Of a stretch of DNA of 64,000 nucleotides, positions 16,576 through 24,551 are shown one piece after another. Position numbers and translations under genes: made by a program. The DNA is taken from positions 16,376-80,375 of the forward strand of contig JAJDWE010000038.1 in NCBI GenBank assembly GCA_022825725.1, given 5' to 3'. The DNA comes from Gemmatimonadota bacterium. Its GTDB lineage: Bacteria; Gemmatimonadota; Gemmatimonadetes; Palauibacterales; Palauibacteraceae. The notes under the pieces are model-generated. The model searched no databases. It was not told the DNA's origin and saw only the letters and a list, made by a program, of their open reading frames with translations. Position 1 is the first letter of the stretch; the number at the start of each line of letters is the position of its first letter.

Positions 16576-18237
16576 CTAGAAGATGCTGATCGGGAAGCGG
16601 AGTTCGGCTCCGTAGCGGAAAGAGGCCGGCGTCCGGCCCCCGGAGCCGGAGATCGCCCGGCGCAGCGAGATGCCGAACTGCCATGCGCCCCGTACGGGTT
16701 TTGCTCCGGCAATCAACTCCTCGACGCTCCCGGCCTCGGCGAGATCGATGAGTAACCCGACCCCCAGTCGATGGCGCGTCTGCGCTCCCTCGGCCGCCAG
16801 CGTGTTCGGGTCCAGCCCCTCGACCATCCCGACGAACTGATACGTGGGTGCGGGGAGCCGGAAGTAGTCGTACTCGATCCCTACGCTGAGGGCGGCGTTG
16901 AAGCGCAGGGAGGGACGCACCAGAACCGCGATGTAGTCCCCCAGGTCCCGCCGCATCAGCGCCACCAGGTCCTCCTGGCCATAGGGGCGGTCCGGAGGGG
17001 TGAAGCGGAACGCGGCCTCGTCCGGGCGCTGCATCCCGTAGCGGGCGGAAGCGCGGATCATGAAGGTGCTCCCGAAGGCGATGTCCTGGTACAGCGCCAG
17101 TTCGATGTCGGTCTGGCCGTCCCCGATCGGGATGTCCGCCGAATTCGTCGGATCTCCGAAGATCGTGAGGTTGCGGTTTCGGATGGGGAGTCGGGCGAGT
17201 GCGCCGACGCTCGTGCGCAGCCGAATGCCGCGTTCCGAATCCGCGCCCGGCTCGGACCCCGCGCCCGCATCGCCGGCCGGCCCCGGAATCGGCGTTCGGC
17301 GCGTGATGCCGTCGATCAGGTTCACGCGCAGGAAGACCTCCACTTCCCCCAGATCGAGTTCGTTCCGGCTGTCCCTCGGCAGGCGGTCGGCAAAGCCCTG
17401 GCTCAGGAAGTGCGTGTTGAAGTCATCCTCCGTCGCGAACTCGGGCAGGGAGAGCTCCGGCAGCGTCAGGCCGAGCGCGTCGAACGCCGCCGCGTAGTCC
17501 GCGAAGCGTTGCGCCATCTGGGTCCCCGCCGCGCTGGAGGCGGTGGGAATCAGGGCTCCGGCGGCGGCCCGCCGCCCCAGCGTGGTGACGAAGTCCCGCG
17601 TGGCGTTCCGGAGCGCGATCGCTTCCTCGAGCGCGGTTCCCGTCAAAGAACCGCCCCCGATCAGCGAACCGAGATCGTCGAGCGCCGAGCGCGCGTCCAG
17701 GACAAAGGGCGCGCCGGCCTCGAAGGCCGCGCCGTTTCCGGTCACGGTCGCGGTGGAATCGAAGGCGAAGCCCACCGTCATGTCCGTGAGCGTGAAGGGG
17801 ACCCGGGCTCCCACGCTGACCCAGTCGAGGAGACCCACCTCGACGCCGAGCCCGAGTCGGCGTATCTGCGCCCGCATCGCAGAGAAGTCGAGGCCGCCGA
17901 ACGAGAAGTCGTCCTCGGTTACGGGTTCGAAGCCGAGGGCCTCCGCATCGGCATTGAGTTCCTGGATGAGAGCGAAGGGGGGAGGAAACATGCGGCGGGC
18001 GAGCGGACCGTCGAAGTGGGCGGCCAGCGGCTCGCGCTCCCCGTCGGCGGTCCCCGCGCTCGAGTCGAACGCGAATTGCTCGGTCCAGTTCAGCAGGGTC
18101 GGCTGGATGGTAAGCCACAGCTTCCCCTGCCTCGGCAGTCGCGCGTCGCTGAACTGCCCGGCGAGATGGATGGGAGCCGCGGCCGTAGAGACGAGGGCGA
18201 GAAGGATCGGAAGGGCGCGTAGGGTCGGCGAAGGCAT
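16576..18237 (-). CDS. Predicted outer-membrane beta-barrel protein, family not recognised
   Basis: A 553-residue protein with a signal peptide (MPSPTLRALPILLALVSTAAA, about 1-26) and many alternating hydrophobic strands ending in aromatic residues. The C-terminus ELRFPISIF ends in Phe, as expected for BAM-assembled barrels. An alpha-rich acidic insertion around 190-270 separates the first strands from the main barrel. ATG at 18237 is chosen because the signal peptide begins there; the frame stays open further upstream without sense. It lies alone on the minus strand, divergent from tRNA-Cys. No substrate can be assigned. Confidence 0.75.
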   Translation of the reverse strand: MPSPTLRALPILLALVSTAAAPIHLAGQFSDARLPRQGKLWLTIQPTLLNWTEQFAFDSSAGTADGEREPLAAHFDGPLARRMFPPPFALIQELNADAEALGFEPVTEDDFSFGGLDFSAMRAQIRRLGLGVEVGLLDWVSVGARVPFTLTDMTVGFAFDSTATVTGNGAAFEAGAPFVLDARSALDDLGSLIGGGSLTGTALEEAIALRNATRDFVTTLGRRAAAGALIPTASSAAGTQMAQRFADYAAAFDALGLTLPELSLPEFATEDDFNTHFLSQGFADRLPRDSRNELDLGEVEVFLRVNLIDGITRRTPIPGPAGDAGAGSEPGADSERGIRLRTSVGALARLPIRNRNLTIFGDPTNSADIPIGDGQTDIELALYQDIAFGSTFMIRASARYGMQRPDEAAFRFTPPDRPYGQEDLVALMRRDLGDYIAVLVRPSLRFNAALSVGIEYDYFRLPAPTYQFVGMVEGLDPNTLAAEGAQTRHRLGVGLLIDLAEAGSVEELIAGAKPVRGAWQFGISLRRAISGSGGRTPASFRYGAELRFPISIF

Positions 18238-18306
18238 CGCGCGAGTATAGCAGCCCGGGGCGCGATGGAGAACCTTCCGCCGGTGGCGTCGGTGTGGTCG
18301 CTCCAT

Positions 18307-18312
18307 TAGGCT
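18307..18312 (+). promoter_or_regulatory. Possible -10 element for tRNA-Cys
   Basis: TAGGCT lies 12 bases before the tRNA 5' end, a suitable distance for a -10 box with a short leader. The region 17 bases further upstream (TGGCGT) is a poor -35. The same hexamer appears in the candidate promoter at 31474-31479. Confidence 0.25.
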
Positions 18313-18323
18313 GTGCGAACTCC

Positions 18324-18394
18324 GGCGCCGTGGCCGAGTGGTTAGGCAGGGGCCTGCAAAGCCCCCTACTCCGGTTCGAATCCGGACGGCGCCT
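18324..18394 (+). tRNA. tRNA-Cys (GCA)
   Basis: A complete 71-base cloverleaf: acceptor GGCGCCG (18324-18330) pairs with CGGCGCC (18387-18393), discriminator T at 18394 as usual for tRNA-Cys, anticodon stem GGGGC/GCCCC and loop CTGCAAA with anticodon GCA at 18356-18358, and T-arm GGTTCGAATCC. CCA is not encoded. It is not flanked by an integrase or repeat. Confidence 0.97.
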
Positions 18395-18445
18395 CTTTTT
18401 CCCTCGGGCGGCAGTGCTTTCCGGCGAAAGCGGGAGGAGAACGGG

Positions 18446-19552
18446 TTGGCTCTCAAGCTGAAAGCAGACCAGGTTCTCCTGCTCCTTCTCGTCTTCGTTC
18501 CCATCACGCTCGTTCTCGAGTACGTCGTCCACGCGTCGGCGACCACGCTCTTTCTTACCTCCGCCGTCGCGATCGTTCCCCTCGCCGGAATCATGGGGAA
18601 GTCCACCGAGATGCTGGCCGAGCACGTGGGCGCCGGTCTCGGGGGACTCCTCAACGCGACATTCGGGAACGCCGCAGAGTTGATCATCGCGATCTTCGCC
18701 CTCAGAGCGGGGCTGCACGATCTGGTGAAGGCGTCGCTCACGGGGTCGATCATCGGGAACATCCTCCTCATCTTCGGATTGAGCGCGCTGCTCGGCGGCC
18801 TGAAGTTCCGCAAGCAAGTCTTCAACCGGACGGCGGCCAAGCTGGGCTCGACTCTCCTTCTCCTGAGCGCGGTCGGACTCGTCATCCCGTCGCTGCTGCA
18901 CTATCTGCGGGATGGGGCGGAGTCCGGGGCGGCGGCGGCGGGAGCCGGGTCAGGGTCGCTGAGCCTCGAGATCTCCGTCGTCCTCATCGTCTGCTACATC
19001 CTCTCGCTCGTCTTCGCGCTGCGGACGCACGCGGATCTCTACCAGGGGACGGGGCACGCCGACGGCGAGACGCACGGGGCTCCCGCGTGGTCGAAGGGAA
19101 AGTCGTTCGCGGTCCTCGTAGGCGCGGCCGCGGTCGTGGGCTGGATGAGCGAGATCCTCGTCGGCGGAGCAGAGGAGGCGGCACACTCCCTGGGGATGAC
19201 CGAGGTCTTCGTGGGCGTGATCGTGGTGGCCCTCGTCGGCAACGCGGCGGAACACTCGACTGCCGTGCTCGTCGCCCTCCGGAACAAGATGGATCTGTCG
19301 ATTCAGATCGCGGTGGGCTCGTCCCTCCAGATCGCCCTCCTCATCGCCCCGCTCCTCGTCTTCCTCTCGTACGCGGTCGGGCCGGCGCCGATCGACCTCG
19401 TCTTTTCTCCGCTGGAAGTCGTGGCCGTGGCGGTCTCCGTCCTCGTCGTGGGGCAGATCGCGGATGATGGCCAGACGCACTGGATGGAGGGCGTGCTTCT
19501 CCTCGCCGTCTACGTCGTGCTCGGACTCGCCTTCTTCAACCTCCCCGGCTAG
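18446..19552 (+). CDS. cax: Calcium/proton exchanger (CaCA superfamily, CAX type)
   Basis: Inner-membrane antiporter that exports Ca2+ in exchange for protons. The 368-residue protein is mostly hydrophobic with about 11 membrane segments and the two alpha-repeat motifs [13 protein letters not shown] (near 78) and [14 protein letters not shown] (near 262), which form the cation site. TTG 18446 is chosen as the start because GGGAGGAGA at 18432-18440 is well spaced; longer frames would read through tRNA-Cys. A Gly/Ala-rich loop near 155-165 links the two halves. Confidence 0.93.
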   Translation: MALKLKADQVLLLLLVFVPITLVLEYVVHASATTLFLTSAVAIVPLAGIMGKSTEMLAEHVGAGLGGLLNATFGNAAELIIAIFALRAGLHDLVKASLTGSIIGNILLIFGLSALLGGLKFRKQVFNRTAAKLGSTLLLLSAVGLVIPSLLHYLRDGAESGAAAAGAGSGSLSLEISVVLIVCYILSLVFALRTHADLYQGTGHADGETHGAPAWSKGKSFAVLVGAAAVVGWMSEILVGGAEEAAHSLGMTEVFVGVIVVALVGNAAEHSTAVLVALRNKMDLSIQIAVGSSLQIALLIAPLLVFLSYAVGPAPIDLVFSPLEVVAVAVSVLVVGQIADDGQTHWMEGVLLLAVYVVLGLAFFNLPG

Positions 19553-19642
19553 CAGTCCGGCCGGGAGCCGGCGGCGGGTCCGGGTGCCGCCGCGGGACCC
19601 GACGCGAAGCAACGCTTCTCGAACTCGGCGCGTCTCAGTGTC

Positions 19643-19681
19643 CCGGACCCGCGGAACTTCTGACCGCTTCGCGGGGTCCGG
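19643..19681. terminator. GC-rich hairpin between convergent genes
   Basis: CCGGACCCGCG (19643-19653) pairs with CGCGGGGTCCGG (19670-19681) with a single bulged G. It lies between the antiporter gene and the minus-strand small membrane protein, with no U-tract. Apart from this hairpin, nothing was recognised in 19553-19784. Confidence 0.4.
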
Positions 19682-19784
19682 ACTGACGGGAGAACTGAAG
19701 CCGGGGCGGCGGATCACCCTCCTGTGGCAGGGACGACGTTGGGATGAAGTCGGTTGTACCGAAGTGGTCGCGTGCGCCCCGGCC

Positions 19785-20102
19785 TCACTCCACTCGCCCA
19801 CCTGCCTCGTAATCGGGGTCTTCCAGCCGACGCTCGAGGAGTTGTTCGGTGAACGCCTGTCGCTCGGCGATCTGTCCCACCTGGTCCTGCAGCTCGGAAA
19901 GCGTCTGAAGCATGCGGTCGTTCGCCGCCGGACCCGGCAAGGCGTCCTGTACCCCGCCGGCGAGCTGGTCCGCCCGATCTCGCGCCGCCTGCTCGAGGAA
20001 GTAGGCCAGCTTGCGAGACAGCGGGAAGAGGACGATGCCTCCGGTGATGATCAGCACGATCGTGGAGACGAACGCGAAGACGACGACCAGATCCATGTCC
20101 AT
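19785..20102 (-). CDS. Small membrane protein with one TM helix and coiled coil
   Basis: A 105-residue protein: transmembrane helix at about 5-28 (LVVVFAFVSTIVLIITGGIVLFPL), followed by a cytoplasmic-type helical region with heptads (MLQTLSELQDQVGQIAERQAFTEQLLERRLED). On its own strand AGGAGG lies 6 bases before the ATG, strongly supporting the start. No family is recognised. It is divergent from the TAT-exported amidase, with a 182-base gap that must hold both promoters. Confidence 0.75.
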   Translation of the reverse strand: MDMDLVVVFAFVSTIVLIITGGIVLFPLSRKLAYFLEQAARDRADQLAGGVQDALPGPAANDRMLQTLSELQDQVGQIAERQAFTEQLLERRLEDPDYEAGGRVE

Positions 20103-20284
20103 GCCGAGCCTCCTGGATCACAGGTGGGGGTTGGGGCCGACATCCGACCGCGGCGCGATACGTGATGTGGACGGATACGGTGCGGACGCAAGAATGACGG
20201 TCGGAGTTTCGCGGGCGGCTTGTCGGTTCGCGAATCACTCCGCAGTGTGACCGTCTGACGTTACCCCGGCCACAGGAGGCGAGC

Positions 20285-21949
20285 GTGTCTGAAGACGTCG
20301 ACAGGAGAGGTGCGGAGGCGGCGGAGGGGGGGATGCGGCGGCGGGGCTTCCTGAAGGTCACCGCGGCGGCCACCGCGGCGGGGGCCCTCGATCCCCGGAC
20401 GCTCGTGGCCGCTCCGACGCGGACCCCATCCGATCCCGGCACCGCGGGACTGCGGGACGCGCACGAGGCCGCTCAGGAGGACGTCATCGCGCTCGGGAAC
20501 GGGGAGCCGCCGGCGCTTCAGTTCCAGGCCTGGCCGGGCGGGACGGGGGCGCTGCTGGAGAAGTACTGGCGCGCGGGGATGAACCCGTTCGAGAAGACCC
20601 CGATCGATGTCGAACCCTGGGAGGGGTCCGTGCCGTCCACCGAGGAGGAGATCGCGTTTCTCCCGGTGCACCGGCTGTCGGCGCTCGTCAGGGAACGGCG
20701 GGTCTCGCCGACGGAACTTTTCGACATCTACATGGAGCGCATGAAGCGCTACGACCCCGTGCTGCTGTGCGCGGTGACGATCCTCGAGGACCGGGGCCGG
20801 GAAGAGGCGGAGCAGGCGGAAGCCGAGATCCGCGCGGGCGAATGGCGCGGCCCCCTGCACGGAATCCCCTACGGCGTAAAGGACCTCTTCTCGACCGTCG
20901 GGGCGCGGACGACCTGGGGCTCCGCGGCGTTCCAGACCCAGATGATCGAAGAGGATGCGGAAGTCGTGCGCCGGCTGAACGCGGCGGGCGCTGTGCTCAT
21001 CGCGAAGCTCGCGACGGGAGAGTTCGCGCGGGGCGACCGCTGGTATCGCGGCCGGACGCTGAATCCGTGGAACCTGGCCTGGGGATCGAGCGGCTCTTCC
21101 GCCGGGCCGGGGTCGGCGACGGCGGCGGGCTGCGTCGCGTTCTCGATCGGCACCGAGACGCGCGGGTCCATCGTCTCCCCGAGCCGCCGGAACGGGCTCA
21201 GCGCCCTCCGCCCCACCTTCGGTCGCGTGAGCCGCTACGGAGGCATGGTGCTCTCCTGGAGCATGGACAAGACGGGCCCGATGTGCCGCACGATCGAGGA
21301 CTGTGCCCTCGTGTTCAACGAGATCCACGGCTCGGACGAGAAGGACCCCGCCTCCATCACGACGCCGTTCCGTTTCGAGCGGAACCCGGACCTGGGCGCG
21401 CTCTCGATCGGATACACGGAGGACGCACCGCACTCCTTCGTCGAGAAACTCGAGGAGCTGGGGGCGCGGCCGCAGCTCATGCGCGAGCTGCCCGCCCAGG
21501 CGGCGAGTTCGCTCGGCGCGGAGTCGTCGTCCGCCTTCGATTTCCACGTGGCCCCGGGCGGGGAACTGCCTCCGGTGCCCGAAGGGCTCAGCGAGGTGGA
21601 GGAGCGCGACTTCACGCGGTTCCGCCGTGGGCGCGAGGGTCTGGCGATGGACTACGTGCATGCGCAGCGACGGCGCCACATCGTGATGAAGCGCATGGCC
21701 GAGGCGATGGAGGGGTTCGACATGTTCGCCACCGGCTCGGGAGAGGTGGGGCTCACAAACGAGACGGGACACCCCGCGGCCGTCGTGCAGTACGGCTTCG
21801 GCCCCCTCGGGCCCGAGGGCGAGGAGGCGGAGCAACCCCTGACGACGACGCTGATCGGCGACCTGTTCGCGGACGACAGGATCCTGAGCGTGGCGCATGC
21901 CTTCCAGGCAGCGACGGACTGGCACACGCGGCACCCCGCCCTCGATTGA
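20285..21949 (+). CDS. TAT-exported amidase (amidase signature family)
   Basis: Hydrolyses an amide bond by the Ser-cisSer-Lys mechanism; substrate unknown. The 554-residue protein has an RRRGFLK twin-arginine motif followed by a hydrophobic Ala-rich stretch (about 18-40), so it is predicted to be exported folded. Amidase signature elements: GIPYGVKDLF with Lys199, SSGSSAG near 268-274, and TETRGSI with the nucleophile Ser295. AGGAGG at 20274-20279 supports the GTG start. The segment around 380-450 is less conserved and would shape substrate choice. A serine hydrolase gene follows after 48 bases, probably in the same transcript. Confidence 0.88.
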   Translation: MSEDVDRRGAEAAEGGMRRRGFLKVTAAATAAGALDPRTLVAAPTRTPSDPGTAGLRDAHEAAQEDVIALGNGEPPALQFQAWPGGTGALLEKYWRAGMNPFEKTPIDVEPWEGSVPSTEEEIAFLPVHRLSALVRERRVSPTELFDIYMERMKRYDPVLLCAVTILEDRGREEAEQAEAEIRAGEWRGPLHGIPYGVKDLFSTVGARTTWGSAAFQTQMIEEDAEVVRRLNAAGAVLIAKLATGEFARGDRWYRGRTLNPWNLAWGSSGSSAGPGSATAAGCVAFSIGTETRGSIVSPSRRNGLSALRPTFGRVSRYGGMVLSWSMDKTGPMCRTIEDCALVFNEIHGSDEKDPASITTPFRFERNPDLGALSIGYTEDAPHSFVEKLEELGARPQLMRELPAQAASSLGAESSSAFDFHVAPGGELPPVPEGLSEVEERDFTRFRRGREGLAMDYVHAQRRRHIVMKRMAEAMEGFDMFATGSGEVGLTNETGHPAAVVQYGFGPLGPEGEEAEQPLTTTLIGDLFADDRILSVAHAFQAATDWHTRHPALD

Positions 21950-21997
21950 CGGCGGACCTCGATTGAGCGGGGAACTTCGACAGACGGAGGACGAAGG

Positions 21998-23272
21998 ATG
22001 AACAGAATGCCCAGGCGCCTCCTGTGGGGCGTGCTCCCGGTGCTTGTGGTCGGCGCGGCCCTCGCGGTGGCGGGCGTCCCGGGGTCGTCGGCGGCCGAGT
22101 CGGACGCGGGCCGCCTCGAGCGGCTCAGCGGCGCTTTGGAGTCCTACGTGGAGGAGGGGGAACTGGCCGGCGCCGTCGCGCTTATCGCGCACGAAGGCGA
22201 GATCTCCTACCTGGAGGCGGTCGGCCACCGCGACGTCGCGGCCGGCGACCCCATGGAGACGGACGACATCTTCCGCATCGCCTCGCAGACGAAGGCGATC
22301 GTGAGCGTCGGTGTCATGATCCTGCAGGAAGAGGGGGGGCTCCTCATCTCCGACGCGCTCGGCCGCCATCTGCCCGAGTACATGGAGACGACGGTCGCCG
22401 TCGCCGATGGAGCCGGAGGGTACGACATCGTCCCGGCGAGCCGGCGGATCACGATCCGGGATCTGCTCACGCACACGGCCGGCATCGGCTACGGGGGCGG
22501 CCCCGCGGCGGAGTTGTGGGAGGAGGCGGGGATCCAGGGCTGGTACTTCGCGCACCGCGACGAGCCGGTCCGCGAGACGGTACGGCGCATGGCCGCGCTC
22601 CCCATGGACGCGCAGCCGGGCGAGCGTTTCGTGTACGGCTATGCCACGGACATCCTCGGCGCCCTCGTCGAGGAGGTGTCGGGCGAGCCGCTGGATGACT
22701 TCCTCCGCACGCGGATCTTCGAGCCGCTGGGCATGGTGGACACGCACTTCTACCTGCCGGAGGAGAAGCGCGACCGGCTCAGCGTCGTGTATTCGGCTGC
22801 GGAGGGCGAACTTTCGCCGGCGCCCGATCCGGGCGGCATGGTTGGCCAGGGCGCGTACGTCGACGGCCCGCGCACGAGCTTCTCCGGCGGCGCGGGGCTC
22901 CTCTCCACCGCCCACGACTACGCCCGCTTCCTGCAGATGATGCTGAACGGCGGCGAACTCGACGGCGCCCGCATCCTGTCGAGCAAGAGCGTCGACCTCA
23001 TGACGGTCAATCACGTGGGGGACCGGTTCAACCGGGACGGCGGGGTCGGGTTCGGTCTCGGCTTCAGCGTGCTGGCCGACCTCGGGGCGCGCGGAACCCC
23101 CGGCTCGGTCGGCGAGTACGGATGGGGCGGCGCGTACCATTCGACGTACTGGGTGGATCCCGCCGAGGATCTCGTCGTCGTCTACTTCACGCAGCTCATC
23201 CCGACGGGCGGCGTGGACGACCACGCGAAGCTGCGCACGCTGGTGTACCAGGCGCTCGACGAGTTGCAATAG
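21998..23272 (+). CDS. Exported serine hydrolase, class C beta-lactamase-like fold
   Basis: A 424-residue protein with a signal peptide (about 1-32) and a beta-lactamase-related domain. The SxxK motif is SQTK (Ser96, Lys99). The position of the usual YxN motif reads YGY (Tyr213), so the third residue is not Asn. Other family marks are [33 protein letters not shown] and a C-terminal [11 protein letters not shown] in place of the KTG/HxG strand. Such proteins include esterases, D-aminopeptidases and DD-peptidases; antibiotic resistance is not implied. GGAGG at 21986-21990 supports the start. It may share a transcript with the amidase. Confidence 0.88.
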   Translation: MNRMPRRLLWGVLPVLVVGAALAVAGVPGSSAAESDAGRLERLSGALESYVEEGELAGAVALIAHEGEISYLEAVGHRDVAAGDPMETDDIFRIASQTKAIVSVGVMILQEEGGLLISDALGRHLPEYMETTVAVADGAGGYDIVPASRRITIRDLLTHTAGIGYGGGPAAELWEEAGIQGWYFAHRDEPVRETVRRMAALPMDAQPGERFVYGYATDILGALVEEVSGEPLDDFLRTRIFEPLGMVDTHFYLPEEKRDRLSVVYSAAEGELSPAPDPGGMVGQGAYVDGPRTSFSGGAGLLSTAHDYARFLQMMLNGGELDGARILSSKSVDLMTVNHVGDRFNRDGGVGFGLGFSVLADLGARGTPGSVGEYGWGGAYHSTYWVDPAEDLVVVYFTQLIPTGGVDDHAKLRTLVYQALDELQ

Positions 23273-23276
23273 CCGC

Positions 23277-23310
23277 GCGCGGCCCGCTGTTGTAGATCTG
23301 AGGGCCGCGC
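23277..23310 (+). terminator. GC-rich hairpin after the serine hydrolase gene
   Basis: A perfect 9-bp stem (GCGCGGCCC at 23277-23285, GGGCCGCGC at 23302-23310) with a 16-base loop lies between the serine hydrolase stop and tRNA-Leu. No U-tract follows. Confidence 0.4.
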
Positions 23311-23316
23311 TCGCGA

Positions 23317-23400
23317 GCCGGAGTGGCGGAACTGGCAGACGCGCCGGACTCAAAATCCGGTGGGAGCAATCCCTTGAGGGTTCGAGTCCCTCCTCCGGCA
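23317..23400 (+). tRNA. tRNA-Leu (CAA)
   Basis: An 84-base class II tRNA: acceptor GCCGGAG (23317-23323) pairs with CTCCGGC (23393-23399), discriminator A at 23400, anticodon stem CCGGA/TCCGG and loop CTCAAAA with anticodon CAA at 23351-23353, long variable arm (GGGAGCAATCCC), and T-arm GGTTCGAGTCC. CCA is not encoded. No integration remnant lies beside it. Confidence 0.97.
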
Positions 23401-23440
23401 TGACCCTTCGCCGTTTCCCCGACGACACTGCGCCAGGCCC

Positions 23441-24421
23441 GTGACCCAGCCCACGCTTCGAACCGTCGCTGTCGTCGGGTCCGGAGTCATCGGGCGGAGC
23501 TGGATCCGCGTTTTCGCGAGGGCCGGCTGCGAGACGCGCGTCTTCGACCCCGACTCGGAGCAGTTGGCGCGCGCCCTCGACTGGGCGCGGGAGTCCGCGC
23601 GGGAGGATGAGGCCCGCGGGTTCATCGACGCCGGGGCCGCCGCCGGCGAAGGACGGGCGACCCACCGCTGTGACGCGCTGGACGAGGCGCTGTCGGGCGC
23701 CGGATGGGTGCAGGAGAGCGGTCCGGAAACGCTCGCGGTCAAGCAGCGGATCTTCGCTGAACTGGATGCCGCGGCGGATCCCGGCACGATTCTGGCGAGT
23801 TCGACATCCGCCCACGACATGTCGCGGGTCGCGGAGGGTCTCGGGGGTTCCGACCGTTGCGTCGTCGCGCACCCCGTGAATCCGCCGCACGTCATTCCCG
23901 TCGTGGAGGTCCTTCCCGGAGAGCGCACACGTCCCGAAGTCCTGACCGCCGCGCTCGCCTTTCTCCGGAGCGTGGGGCAGTCTCCCGTGCAGATGAACCG
24001 CTACCTGAACGGCTTCCTCCTCAACCGGCTCCAGGCCGCGCTGATCCGGGAGGCCGTCTTCCTGTACGGAACGGGGGCGGCTTCCGTGGAGGCGATTGAC
24101 ACGGTGGTGCGGGAGGGCCTGGGGCTGCGCTGGGCGCTGCTCGGACCTTTCGGGACCGGCCATACGAACGCGGACGGCGGCGCGGGCGAGTACTTCCGGC
24201 GCTACGGCGACGCGTACCGTCAGATGTGGCGGGAGCTCGAAAATGACCCGGAGTTTTCGGATCGCGTGATCGACGGGATCCACGAGGAGACGGAGGAGGT
24301 GTACGGGGTCTCCGCCACCGAGGCCCTCTGCGTCTGGCGCGACCGGCTGGTGCGGCGCATCCGGGGGTTGAAGGACGACGATCCCCCGCCCGGAGGTCCG
24401 ACGCGGGAGACCGGTCGTTGA
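23441..24421 (+). CDS. 3-hydroxyacyl-CoA dehydrogenase family protein, lambda-crystallin/L-gulonate dehydrogenase-like
   Basis: NAD-dependent dehydrogenase of 326 residues. An N-terminal Rossmann fold begins VAVVGSGVIGRSWIRVFARAG (about 8-28); the catalytic region has ASSTSAHDMSR and AHPVNPPHVIPVVEV, and the C-terminal domain begins near 190 with NGFLLNRLQAALIREA. The HPVNPP motif and the single short C-domain match the lambda-crystallin (L-gulonate 3-dehydrogenase) and L-carnitine dehydrogenase branch rather than fatty-acid beta-oxidation enzymes. GTG 23441 follows tRNA-Leu by 40 bases. Substrate is not determined by sequence. Confidence 0.85.
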   Translation: MTQPTLRTVAVVGSGVIGRSWIRVFARAGCETRVFDPDSEQLARALDWARESAREDEARGFIDAGAAAGEGRATHRCDALDEALSGAGWVQESGPETLAVKQRIFAELDAAADPGTILASSTSAHDMSRVAEGLGGSDRCVVAHPVNPPHVIPVVEVLPGERTRPEVLTAALAFLRSVGQSPVQMNRYLNGFLLNRLQAALIREAVFLYGTGAASVEAIDTVVREGLGLRWALLGPFGTGHTNADGGAGEYFRRYGDAYRQMWRELENDPEFSDRVIDGIHEETEEVYGVSATEALCVWRDRLVRRIRGLKDDDPPPGGPTRETGR

Positions 24422-24492
24422 AGCGCGGTCGCCGAAGCGCGGGCGTCGGCCCATTCCTCAAACGCCGGACCACGCGCGGGTGTCTATTCACT

Positions 24493-24530
24493 TGCGCCCA
24501 TGAAGCACCACTGCGCCCACGAGGCACTAC
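24493..24530 (+). repeat. Imperfect 19-bp tandem repeat upstream of the Asp-box protein gene
   Basis: TGCGCCCATGAAGCACCAC (24493-24511) is followed immediately by TGCGCCCACGAGGCACTAC (24512-24530), three mismatches in 19. It ends 21 bases before the start of the large Asp-box protein, so it may be an operator pair or part of the 5' leader. Confidence 0.6.
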
Positions 24531-24551
24531 TACAGTCAGGAGCCGCGAATC

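Noticed and set aside
21998..23272. Beta-lactamase resistance gene
   Set aside because: SxxK is present but the YxN and KTG motifs are altered, and the genomic setting suggests an esterase or peptidase role.
18324..23400. Genomic island between tRNA-Cys and tRNA-Leu
   Set aside because: No integrase, no duplicated tRNA 3' end and no change in codon style were seen between the two tRNAs.
20261..24454. A very long open frame (nearly 1400 codons) on the minus strand opposite the amidase, serine hydrolase and dehydrogenase genes
   Set aside because: It runs antisense through three well-supported genes and two gene gaps, including tRNA-Leu, and has Arg/His/Pro-rich low-similarity sequence typical of mirror frames in GC-rich DNA.
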